Of a stretch of 64,000 nucleotides of DNA, positions 57,379 through 64,000 are shown piece after piece. The translations under genes were made by a program, and so were the position numbers. This DNA is from Pseudomonas sp. GD03919 (GTDB lineage: Bacteria; Pseudomonadota; Gammaproteobacteria; Pseudomonadales; Pseudomonadaceae), in NCBI RefSeq assembly GCF_029814935.1, contig NZ_CP104582.1, positions 1,736,001-1,800,000 on the forward strand. The letters run 5' to 3'. The notes beneath the pieces are model-generated. The model did not search any database, was not told where the DNA came from, and was given only the letters and a program-made list of their open reading frames with translations. The number at the start of each line of letters is the position of its first letter. Position 1 is the first letter of the stretch.

Positions 57379-57754
57379 GGAGCCGCGCCTCGGGGCGAAG
57401 CTTTTGGCTTTGCGGCGTTCTCTCGATTCGCCGCGGAGCGCGGCTCCTACAGGGTGGTGCGGTGTCTGCGGCATGCGTGTAGGAGCCCCGCCCCGGGGCG
57501 AAGCTTTTGGCTTTGCGGCGTTCTCCCGATTCGCCGCGGGGCGCGGCTCCTACGGGGTGGTGCGGTGTCTGCGGCATGCGTGTAGGAGCCCCGCTTCGGG
57601 GCGAAGCTTTTGGTTTAGCGGCGTTCTCTCGATTCGCCGCGGGGCGCGGCTCCTACGGGGTGGGCGGTGCCTACGGTATGCGTGTAGGAGCCCCGCCTCG
57701 GGGCGAAGCTTTGGCTTTGCGGCGTTCTCTCGATTCGCCGCGGGGCGCGGCTAC
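57379..57754. repeat. Tandem REPIN array after IS copy 3
   Basis: Four REPINs: the interrupted unit resuming at 57379 (GGAGCCGCGCC), then units at about 57479, 57581 and 57684, with GTAGGAGCCCCGC(C/T)(C/T) arms and GCGGCTCCTAC opposing arms. The last arm is cut short (GCGGCTAC at 57747-57754). No gene lies between here and 57837. Confidence 0.9.
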
Positions 57755-57836
57755 GTCACCCGGGTGTAGCCGAGCTTGCAGCGTGCCGCTTGCAGCATTG
57801 AGAATGCGCCCTCTTTAAGTCCTCCGGAGATGGCTG

Positions 57837-58397
57837 ATGGATGCCCTCGATGCTCTGCTCAATCGTGTTTCCGTTCCGCGCCTGGTTGAGCCTGCTCCGA
57901 ATGCGGCGCAGCGGGAGCTGCTGTTTCGTGCGGCCTTGCGGGCGCCGGATCATGGGCAGCTGCGGCCATGGCGTTTTCTGACCATCGAAGGCGCTGCGCG
58001 TGAGCGCATGGGCGAGTTGTTCGCCGAAGCGTTGCAGGTGGCCGATGCCCAGGCACCTGCCGAAGCTCTGAGCAAGGCGCGGGGCATGCCGCTGCGTGCG
58101 CCGCTGCTGGTGGTGGTGATCGCCCGCGTTCAGGAGCATCCCAAGGTGCCGGCGTCCGAGCAGGTGATCGCAGCTGGCTGCGCCGCGCATGGCATGCTGC
58201 TGGCTGCGCATGCTCAGGGTATCGGCGCGGTCTGGCGCACCGGTGACATGGCCTATAACGCCCATGTGGCAAAAGGGCTGGGATTGGCCGCGCACGAGCA
58301 GGTCATCGCCTATCTCTATCTCGGTACGCCGGAGCGCGAGCTGCGCCGGGTGCCGGACGTCAGCGTCGAGGCGTTTGTCAGCGCCTGGGAGGGCTGA
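57837..58397 (+). CDS. YdjA-type NAD(P)H nitroreductase
   Basis: A 186-residue FMN-dependent nitroreductase-family protein, the short YdjA type. FMN-contacting motifs: RAALRAPDHGQLRPWRF near the N-terminus and the Cys/Gly-rich helix QVIAAGCAAHGMLLAAHAQG, then GAVWRTGDM. The physiological substrate is unknown. GGAG lies nine bases before ATG 57837. It converges on the Cpx-like kinase gene: its stop codon ends at 58397 and the kinase ends at 58398. Confidence 0.9.
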   Translation: MDALDALLNRVSVPRLVEPAPNAAQRELLFRAALRAPDHGQLRPWRFLTIEGAARERMGELFAEALQVADAQAPAEALSKARGMPLRAPLLVVVIARVQEHPKVPASEQVIAAGCAAHGMLLAAHAQGIGAVWRTGDMAYNAHVAKGLGLAAHEQVIAYLYLGTPERELRRVPDVSVEAFVSAWEG

Positions 58398-59726
58398 TCA
58401 GGCGGTCTGTGGGGTTATCGGCACGCTTAGCGTGGCCACGAAGCCTCCCTCTGGATGGTTGGCCAGCAGCAAGTCGCCGCCATGACGCTGCGCCGCCCGT
58501 CGCGCGATGGCCAGACCAAGGCCGTGGCCTGAACCGCTTTGGCCCGGTGCGCGGAAAAATGGTTTGCCCAACTGCTGCAGGTATTCGCTGGCCACGCCCG
58601 GGCCGTGATCACGCACGCTGAGCATCAGCCTGTTTCCCCGGCGTTGTACGCTGAGCAGCACAGGTTGATCCGGCGGGCTGAAGCGCAGGGCGTTGCGAAG
58701 CAGATTGTCCAGTGCGCGCTCGAGCATATCCGGCCAGCCTTGCAGTCGTGCATCCTGGTCCAGCTCGATGCGTAGCTGGTGGTGCGGTGCAGTCAGGCGG
58801 GCGTATTCCTCTAGTTTGCCGATCAGTGCGGCCAGGTCGACCGGCTGTGCGGCGCCGGGATCGGCATCCAGGCGAGCGAGGGCGAGAATTTCGCTGATCA
58901 GCGCTTCCAGTCGATCGCATTCCTGATTCAGGCGTGGCCAGAGTTTTTCCCGCTCGACGGCGTCAGCACGCTCGGCCAGCGCCAGGGCGATGCGCAGACG
59001 CGCCAGGGGCGAGCGCAGTTCGTGTGAGACATCGCGCAGCAACTGGCGCTGGCTGCCGATCAGCCCTTGCAGGCGCTCGCCCATGCGGTTGAAGTCCTTG
59101 GCCAGCAGGCCCAGTTCGTCACGCCGGGTGGCCAGGCGTGCCAGGGTGTTTTGCTGGTAAGCGGTCTGCCCGAGGTCGTGCACGGCGCTGCGCAGGCGGT
59201 CGAGTGGGCGGGTGATCGACAGGGTCAGCATCAGGCTGAACAGGGTCAGCACCACCAGGGCGATGGTGATGGCGCTAAGTGGCCAGAACAGGCTGGCGCG
59301 ATGCCAGGCGGCCAGCTCCGGGTGGGGAATACGGTAGATGAACAGGTAGCTTTCGCCGCTTGTCGGGCTGGTGTATTCGCTGGTCAGGCGGCGCCAGGGC
59401 AGGCGTCGGTCATCACCATGACGCGCCTCGAAGGCGGCAGCGCGGGACGGAAAGGTGCCTTTGCCCAGCAGTTGGCCGCTTTCGCCGAGTACCTGAGTGT
59501 CGATACGGTATTTGCGTTTGCGCTGCTCGAGAAAGTCCTGAGCGGCTGCCGGCCCCTGTTGCTCGTAGCGCTTGACCCATTTGCTGTCCAGACCGTCCAG
59601 CCCCGGGTGCAGGTTCAGAATCCAGGCGTCCTGGTTGAGGGCGCGGCCGAGCAATAGCGACAGGCCAGCCACCAGGGCAATGGCCAGCCAGAATGTCGCC
59701 AGGATGCGCCAGAACAGTGAACGCAC
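58398..59726 (-). CDS. cpxA: Cpx-like sensor histidine kinase
   Basis: A 442-residue inner-membrane kinase: TM1 (WRILATFWLAIALVAGLSLL), a periplasmic sensor region (about residues 30-145), TM2 (LSAITIALVVLTLFSLMLTL), HAMP, then HisKA with the phosphorylated His in LRDVSHELRSPLARLR, and an ATPase domain with N-box NLLRNALRFSP and G-boxes DHGPGVAS and GSGHGLGLAIARRA. It is the last gene of a minus-strand cluster regulator, Spy-like protein, kinase, the same order as a P. aeruginosa Cpx-type locus (recalled). Probably senses envelope stress. Confidence 0.9.
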   Translation of the reverse strand: MRSLFWRILATFWLAIALVAGLSLLLGRALNQDAWILNLHPGLDGLDSKWVKRYEQQGPAAAQDFLEQRKRKYRIDTQVLGESGQLLGKGTFPSRAAAFEARHGDDRRLPWRRLTSEYTSPTSGESYLFIYRIPHPELAAWHRASLFWPLSAITIALVVLTLFSLMLTLSITRPLDRLRSAVHDLGQTAYQQNTLARLATRRDELGLLAKDFNRMGERLQGLIGSQRQLLRDVSHELRSPLARLRIALALAERADAVEREKLWPRLNQECDRLEALISEILALARLDADPGAAQPVDLAALIGKLEEYARLTAPHHQLRIELDQDARLQGWPDMLERALDNLLRNALRFSPPDQPVLLSVQRRGNRLMLSVRDHGPGVASEYLQQLGKPFFRAPGQSGSGHGLGLAIARRAAQRHGGDLLLANHPEGGFVATLSVPITPQTA

Positions 59727-59791
59727 GGTGATTCCTCATGCAAAAGCCGCCGGGCTCCGGGAGCGCGGCGGCGGGTCAACGGGGCAGTGGA

Positions 59792-60205
59792 TCAGTTGCT
59801 GTTGCTGTCCTTCTCGGCCTTCCAGGCCTTGAATTCGGCCATTTCTGCGCGGCGAGCTTCCATTTTCTTCTGGTGCTCGTCGAAGGCTTTCTGCTGTTCG
59901 GGGTTGAGCAGGTCACGCAGCGCCTTGTGTTGGTCGGCGCGGGCCTTGTCCAGTTCCTTCTTCATGGCCTGCTTTTCGGCTTCCGGCAGCTTGTCCAGGT
60001 AGCGCTTGGTGATGTCGCGATGGGTCTTCATCTGTTCGCCCATCAGCGTGCGAAACGCCTGGCGCTGCTCCTTGCTCAGGTTCAGCTCCTTGAACATGCC
60101 GTAGTCACGGTCATGATGATGTGGGCCGCCGTCTTTCATGGGCATGGCGAAGGCCAGTGTCGGCAGGGTGGCAGCGAGCAGCAGGGCGGTGAGGGTCTTG
60201 CGCAT
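59792..60205 (-). CDS. Spy/CpxP-family periplasmic protein
   Basis: A 137-residue protein with a signal peptide (MRKTLTALLLAATLPTLAFA), a His cluster (GGPHHHDRD) and long amphipathic helices. Two LTxxQ-type motifs of the Spy/CpxP family are seen as LNLSKEQRQ and LLNPEQQKA. Family members are periplasmic chaperones or inhibitors of the CpxA sensor; the His-rich start could bind metal. It lies between the regulator and kinase genes, so a feedback role is likely (inference). Confidence 0.9.
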   Translation of the reverse strand: MRKTLTALLLAATLPTLAFAMPMKDGGPHHHDRDYGMFKELNLSKEQRQAFRTLMGEQMKTHRDITKRYLDKLPEAEKQAMKKELDKARADQHKALRDLLNPEQQKAFDEHQKKMEARRAEMAEFKAWKAEKDSNSN

Positions 60206-60343
60206 GGTGATTCTCCTTGTCTCGAAACCGGTAACGACCGGATGGGCTCATTATGCGACGGTCAAGGTCAAGGGCGGTCAGGTGAGGGTAAAGCTTGGGT
60301 AAAGGCGATGTTGCCGGCTGTTTACGTAAGCGTCAGGTAGCAC

Positions 60344-61021
60344 TCACTGCGCGTAGTAATAGCCACGGCTGCGCAGGGCAAGGATGCGTGGGCGGCCATC
60401 TGGATGCGGGCCAAGCTTCTTGCGCAGGTTGCTGACGTGCATGTCCAGGCTACGATCATAGAGGGTCAGCTTGCGACCCAGAGCCAGCTGCGCCAGTGCC
60501 TGCTTGTCGACCGGCTCACCAGGCTGGCGCAGCAGGGCTTCCAGCAGGCGGCTTTCCGACAGGGTCAGGGGAATGTCATGTTCGCCGATGCTGACCACGC
60601 CGCGATTGGGGCTGAAACTCAGGTCGCCCAGTTGCAACTGGCTGCTCGCCGGTGCAGGTGTGCTGCGCCGCAGTACGGCACGCAAGCGTGCGGTCAGCTC
60701 ACGCGGATCACAGGGTTTGGCCAGGTAATCATCGGCGCCAAGTTCCAGGCCGAGGATGCGGTCGAGCGGCTCGCCTCGGGCGGAGAGCATCAGGACGGGC
60801 AGGTCCGGGTGCTCGCCGCGCAGTTGCTTAAGCAACTCCAGGCCGCTGCCGTCCGGCAGCATCACGTCAAGCACCACGGCCTCGGGCGGCAGAGCGGCAA
60901 GCGCTTGGCGAGCACTTGCTGTTTCATGGCAGGCCGTGACCTGGAAACCTTCCTGGGTCAGCCAACTGCCTAGCAGCTCGCAGAGTTCCTGATCATCGTC
61001 GATCAGCAGTAAGCGGCTCAT
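60344..61021 (-). CDS. cpxR: Cpx-like OmpR-family response regulator
   Basis: A 225-residue regulator: receiver domain with acidic pocket LLIDDDQELCELL, phosphoacceptor Asp in AVVLDVMLPDGSG and Lys in DDYLAKPCDPREL, then an OmpR-type winged helix (LTLSESRLLEALLRQPGEPV to LDMHVSNLRKKLG). ATG 61021 is the family start; an upstream frame to 61063 overlaps the preceding gene. It begins five bases after the coiled-coil membrane protein gene and is 138 bp upstream of the Spy-like gene. Confidence 0.92.
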   Translation of the reverse strand: MSRLLLIDDDQELCELLGSWLTQEGFQVTACHETASARQALAALPPEAVVLDVMLPDGSGLELLKQLRGEHPDLPVLMLSARGEPLDRILGLELGADDYLAKPCDPRELTARLRAVLRRSTPAPASSQLQLGDLSFSPNRGVVSIGEHDIPLTLSESRLLEALLRQPGEPVDKQALAQLALGRKLTLYDRSLDMHVSNLRKKLGPHPDGRPRILALRSRGYYYAQ

Positions 61022-61025
61022 GGTG

Positions 61026-61406
61026 CTAGTTGATCCATTCGCGACGGCTCTTGCGTCGCCCACGCAGCAGGGCGCCGAATACCATGGAAACCAGGCTCAG
61101 GGCCGCCCCCAGGGCAAACCAGGTTTGCTCCTCGCTGAGCAGTCGCGGCTGAGCCTGCGCCTGGCTTTCCTTGAGTTGCAGGCGCAGACGCTGGTTTTCC
61201 TGGCGCAGGCGCTGCAATTGTACGGCGCTGCTGGCTTGTTGCTCGTTGCGTAGCTGCTCGCTTTGCTCCAGACGCTGTTGCAGCGCCTGGTTTTGACTGT
61301 CGACTGCAGGTGCAGCAGCTGCGGGCTGAGCAATCTCATCTTCGGCCTGGGCCATCGCGCAAGTCAGCATCACGGTGGCCAGCAGGGACAGCGGGAGTGA
61401 GCGCAT
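61026..61406 (-). CDS. Coiled-coil, membrane-anchored protein of unknown function
   Basis: A 126-residue protein with a signal peptide (MRSLPLSLLATVMLTCAMAQA), a Gln/Glu/Arg-rich coiled coil (about 38-85, e.g. QLQRLRQENQRLRLQLKESQ) and one C-terminal transmembrane helix (FALGAALSLVSMVFGALL) ending in a basic tail RGRRKSRREW. The layout resembles the C-terminal half of YgiM-type SH3 proteins without the SH3 domain. It lies four bases upstream of the Cpx-like regulator and is probably co-transcribed, which hints at an envelope role. Confidence 0.8.
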   Translation of the reverse strand: MRSLPLSLLATVMLTCAMAQAEDEIAQPAAAAPAVDSQNQALQQRLEQSEQLRNEQQASSAVQLQRLRQENQRLRLQLKESQAQAQPRLLSEEQTWFALGAALSLVSMVFGALLRGRRKSRREWIN

Positions 61407-61448
61407 TGCGTTTCCTTATTGGTCCAAAGGGGCGTGGATGGCAGCAGA

Positions 61449-61748
61449 TCAGGGCAGCACTTTCTTGAACGGTTTGACCAGCACGCTGGCATACACGCCG
61501 GCAGTGCGATAGGGATCTGCGTCGGCCCATTTCTGTGCCGCGTCCAGCGAGTCGAACTCGGCGACCACCAGGCTACCACTGAAGCCTGCCGGGCCTGGGT
61601 CGTTGCTGTCGATGGCCGGGTGTGGCCCGGCCAGCAGCAGGCGACCTTCCTGCTTCAACTGTTCCAGGCGGGCGAGGTGAGCGGGGCGGGTAGCCAGGCG
61701 ATTTTCCAGGGAGTTTTCGACGTCGGTGGCAATGATGGCGTAGAGCAT
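61449..61748 (-). CDS. YciI-family protein
   Basis: A 99-residue dimeric alpha/beta (ferredoxin-like) protein of the YciI/YCII family: [20 protein letters not shown], a conserved [19 protein letters not shown] with the family His, and [20 protein letters not shown]. No function is established beyond possible small-molecule catalysis. ATG 61748 is chosen; the longer frame to 61865 enters the promoter region of the divergent PHP gene. It lies 42 bp upstream of the coiled-coil gene. Confidence 0.9.
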   Translation of the reverse strand: MLYAIIATDVENSLENRLATRPAHLARLEQLKQEGRLLLAGPHPAIDSNDPGPAGFSGSLVVAEFDSLDAAQKWADADPYRTAGVYASVLVKPFKKVLP

Positions 61749-61863
61749 CTCAATCCTTATATGGGGTCGAAGCGAGGGCGGGGAGCATTTGCGCGATGCG
61801 GTAACAGCCTTGGCGCAGATGTGAGGCATAATAACAAACATCAATGTCAACGAAAGCGCCGCC

Positions 61864-62730
61864 ATGATTGTCGATCTGCACTGCCACAGTACCGCCTCCG
61901 ATGGCGTCCTGGCGCCCGCTGTTCTGGTGGCCAGAGCCCATGAGCGTGGCGTACGGCTGCTGGCGCTGACCGATCATGACACGCTGGAAGGGCTCGATGA
62001 AGCGCGCCTGGCGGCAGCGCCATTGGGCGTGAAGCTGGTCAATGGTATCGAGCTGTCCTGTACCTGGGGTGGTGCCACCATTCATGTCTTGGGCTATGCC
62101 TTCGAGCGCGAGGCGCCGGCGCTCTGTGCGGCCATCGAGGCCCTGCATCACGGGCGCTGGCAGCGTGCCGAGGAGATCGACCGACGCCTCGCCGCCAAGG
62201 GTATGCCCGGTGCTCTGGAGGGCGCGCGCGCTGTCCAGCAGGCGTTGGGCGACAGCGGTAACGCGCCGGCACGTCCACATTTCGCTGAGTTTCTGGTGCG
62301 TGCCGGACATGTGCGCGACCGTGCCGAGGCGTTTCGCAAGTGGCTGGGTTCGGGCAAATTGGGTGACGTCAAGCAGCATTGGCCTATGCTGGAAGAAGCC
62401 GTTGCCACTTTGCGCGCGGCCGGGGCCTGGATCAGCCTGGCGCACCCGTGGCAATACGATTTCACGCGCAGTAAGCGTCGCCGTCTGGTTGCCGACTTCG
62501 CGGCAGCCGGTGGCCACGCGCTGGAAGTGGTCAACGGCATGCAGCCGGCCGAGCAGGTTGGTGGCCTGGCGATTCTGGCCCGTGAGTTTGGTTTGATGGC
62601 CAGCGTCGGCAGTGATTTTCATGCGCCGGGCGACTGGTCCGAGCTGGGTATGTACCGGCCGCTGCCCGACGATCTGACTGCGCTCTGGGAGCGTTTCGAG
62701 CATGCACAGCCATCCGCTGTCACTTCATGA
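61864..62730 (+). CDS. PHP-domain phosphoesterase (YciV/RNase AM type)
   Basis: A 288-residue metal-dependent phosphoesterase. PHP metal-binding motifs: [45 protein letters not shown] and, near the C-terminus, [12 protein letters not shown]. coli members hydrolyse 3',5'-bisphosphate nucleotides and trim RNA 5' ends (family knowledge). Its end overlaps the upstream part of the YciO/YrdC frame, whose start lies 13 bp after the stop. Confidence 0.92.
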   Translation: MIVDLHCHSTASDGVLAPAVLVARAHERGVRLLALTDHDTLEGLDEARLAAAPLGVKLVNGIELSCTWGGATIHVLGYAFEREAPALCAAIEALHHGRWQRAEEIDRRLAAKGMPGALEGARAVQQALGDSGNAPARPHFAEFLVRAGHVRDRAEAFRKWLGSGKLGDVKQHWPMLEEAVATLRAAGAWISLAHPWQYDFTRSKRRRLVADFAAAGGHALEVVNGMQPAEQVGGLAILAREFGLMASVGSDFHAPGDWSELGMYRPLPDDLTALWERFEHAQPSAVTS

Positions 62731-62743
62731 GCAGGAAGCAAAC

Positions 62744-63370
62744 GTGAGTCAATTCTTCCAGATTCATCCGGAAAACCCGCAGGCGCGCCTGGTAAAACAG
62801 GCCGTGGAAATCATTCGTGGTGGCGGCGTGGTGGTCTATCCGACCGATTCCTCCTATGCAGTGGGTTGCGCGACCGGCGACAAGAATGCGGTAGAGCGCA
62901 TTCGTCGTCTGCGTCAGCTCGATGACAAGCACAACTTCACCCTGGTTTGCCGCGATCTGTCGCAGATCGGGCTGTTTGCCAAGGTCGACACCGCTGCCTT
63001 TCGCCTGCTGAAAAATCACACGCCCGGCCCTTACACCTTCATCCTCAATGCCACCCGCGAAGTGCCGCGCATGCTGCTGCATCCCAAGCGCCGTACCATC
63101 GGTATTCGCGTGCCCAGCCATCCCATCGCGCTGGCGCTGCTGGAGCAGTTGGGTGAGCCGCTGATGAGCGTCAGCCTGATCATGCCGGGCGATGAACTGC
63201 CGATGTCCGACCCTTACGAAATGCGCCAGGTGCTCGAGCATCAGGTCGACCTGATCATCGACGGCGGTTTTGGCGGGCTGGAAGCGTCCACCGTGGTCAG
63301 TCTGGCTGATGAGAGCCCGCAAGTGTTGCGCGTCGGTTGCGGTGATCCGACGCCGTTCAGCGATCTCTGA
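62744..63370 (+). CDS. YciO/YrdC-family (Sua5-like) protein
   Basis: A 208-residue protein of the YrdC/Sua5 fold. SQFFQIHPENPQARLVKQA is the N-terminus of the YciO branch; the nucleotide/RNA-binding region shows VVVYPTDSSYAVGCATGDKN and KHNFTLVCRDLSQIG. YrdC relatives make threonylcarbamoyl-AMP for tRNA modification, but the YciO branch is a paralogue with uncertain activity. GTG 62744 with CAGGAAG upstream is chosen over an ATG at 62702 inside the PHP gene. Confidence 0.9.
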   Translation: MSQFFQIHPENPQARLVKQAVEIIRGGGVVVYPTDSSYAVGCATGDKNAVERIRRLRQLDDKHNFTLVCRDLSQIGLFAKVDTAAFRLLKNHTPGPYTFILNATREVPRMLLHPKRRTIGIRVPSHPIALALLEQLGEPLMSVSLIMPGDELPMSDPYEMRQVLEHQVDLIIDGGFGGLEASTVVSLADESPQVLRVGCGDPTPFSDL

Positions 63371-63441
63371 CGGCGGATTTTCCGCCGGGGGCGCAGCTAC
63401 CCTATACTCCCTGGCCTCGTCTGGACTTTGGATGGAACGGT

Positions 63442-64000
63442 TTGAGCTTTAATGACTCCGCGCGTCGGGTGCTGTCAGGGATGCGTCCGAGCGGTCGTCT
63501 TCACCTTGGGCACTATCACGGCGTGCTGAAGAACTGGGTCAAGTTGCAGCACGAGTACGACTGCTTCTTCTGCATCGTCGACTGGCATGCGCTGACCACC
63601 GATTACGCCGAGGCCGGCCAACTTTCCCAGCATGTCATGGACATGGCGGTGGATTGGCTGGCCGCAGGCGTCAGTCCCAGCTCGGCGACACTGTTCGTGC
63701 AGTCGCAGGTGCCGGAGCATGCCGAGCTGCACCTGCTGCTGTCGATGATCTGTCCGCTCAGCTGGCTCGAGCGCGTGCCGTCCTACAAGGAGCAGCAGGA
63801 GCGACAGAGCGGCAAGGATCTTTTCACCTACGGGTTTCTTGGCTACCCGCTGCTGCAGGCGGCGGACATCCTGCTCTATCGCGCCGGCCAGGTGCCGGTC
63901 GGTGCGGATCAGTTGCCGCACATCGAATTTGCCCGCGACGTGGCGCGCCGCTTCAACCACCTGTATGGCAGCGAGCCGGATTTCGAGCTGAAGGCTGAAG
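63442..64000 (+). CDS. trpS: TrpS, tryptophanyl-tRNA synthetase (3'-truncated by window edge)
   Basis: The first about 186 residues of a class I aminoacyl-tRNA synthetase. The HIGH-type motif is in SGMRPSGRLHLGHYHGVLKN; DWHALTTDY and LGYPLLQAADILLYRAGQVP, then VGADQLPHIE, are typical of TrpS. The KMSKS loop and C-terminus lie beyond the window. The frame has no good ATG: TTG 63442 gives SFNDSARRVLSGMRP after the initiator; GTG 63469 is an alternative. It follows the YciO-like gene by about 70 bp. Confidence 0.93.
   Translation, partial: MSFNDSARRVLSGMRPSGRLHLGHYHGVLKNWVKLQHEYDCFFCIVDWHALTTDYAEAGQLSQHVMDMAVDWLAAGVSPSSATLFVQSQVPEHAELHLLLSMICPLSWLERVPSYKEQQERQSGKDLFTYGFLGYPLLQAADILLYRAGQVPVGADQLPHIEFARDVARRFNHLYGSEPDFELKAE

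Overview
The window is a chromosomal segment of a Pseudomonas, most likely from the mendocina/oleovorans/alcaligenes side of the genus rather than P. aeruginosa itself. Evidence: high-GC coding sequence; the block gyrA-serC-pheA-hisC-(tyrA-aroA)-cmk-rpsA-ihfB; an O-antigen locus between ihfB and wbpM/tRNA-Asn/aminotransferase/uvrB; the flgZ-flgN-flgM-flgA / cheV-cheR flagellar-chemotaxis block; and REP/REPIN palindromes starting GTAGGAGC. Species assignment is inference.

Layout. 1-12.1 kb: 5'-truncated metE, an alpha/beta hydrolase, a small conserved protein, an EamA exporter, an Lrp-type regulator facing a fused indolepyruvate:ferredoxin oxidoreductase, tRNA-Arg(CCT), the serine/threonine symporter sstT and an MFS transporter. 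12.1-16.6 kb: flgZ, flgN, flgM and flgA on the minus strand, with a clear FliA (sigma-28) promoter before flgM, and cheV-cheR on the plus strand. 16.7-18.2 kb: a REPIN carrying the first of three near-identical IS110-family (IS1111-type) elements. 18.3-31.3 kb: an Hsp20 with a sigma-32-like promoter, then gyrA (Ile at residue 83, the classical quinolone-resistance substitution) and the aromatic/serine/histidine biosynthesis genes through rpsA. A DUF559 gene framed by CTCTCCC palindromes sits between pheA and hisC. 31.3-33.4 kb: what is normally a short rpsA-ihfB gap holds an ORF-less group II intron placed just after the rpsA terminator, a REP-associated tyrosine transposase (RAYT) and a REPIN array.

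34-46.4 kb: a beta-CASP metallo-hydrolase, then an AT-rich Wzx/Wzy-type O-antigen locus: a glycosyltransferase remnant, wzy, wzx, a truncated IS30 transposase, three glycosyltransferases, galE, a WbpV/WbpK-like reductase/epimerase, a small phosphoglycosyl transferase and wbpM. The proposed logic is that WbpM and the WbpV-like enzyme make a 6-deoxy-HexNAc nucleotide sugar, the phosphoglycosyl transferase loads the first sugar on undecaprenyl phosphate, the glycosyltransferases extend it, Wzx flips it and Wzy polymerises it. No wzz is present. 46.3-49.5 kb: an internally deleted IS66 remnant whose inverted repeat supplies the wbpM stop codon, and a complete IS66-type element with an 8-bp target duplication inserted into tandem repeats built on the 3' end of tRNA-Asn.

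49.7-57.8 kb: long tandem REPIN arrays on both sides of an aminotransferase and uvrB. The second array is broken by two more copies of the IS1111-type element, inserted at the same base of the REP motif. 57.8-64 kb: nitroreductase, a Cpx-like regulator/Spy-like/kinase cluster, a coiled-coil membrane protein, a YciI protein, a PHP phosphoesterase, a YciO/YrdC protein and the start of trpS.

The most interesting system is the IS1111-type element and its REP target. Its non-coding right end contains a foldable segment with an exact 9-nt complement of the REP target, plus segments matching both element termini, as expected of an IS110-family bridge RNA. Joining the two ends would create a TTGACA-N17-CATAAT promoter. 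One copy carries a 73-bp right-end duplication whose boundaries look like a mis-targeted recombination at TAGG.
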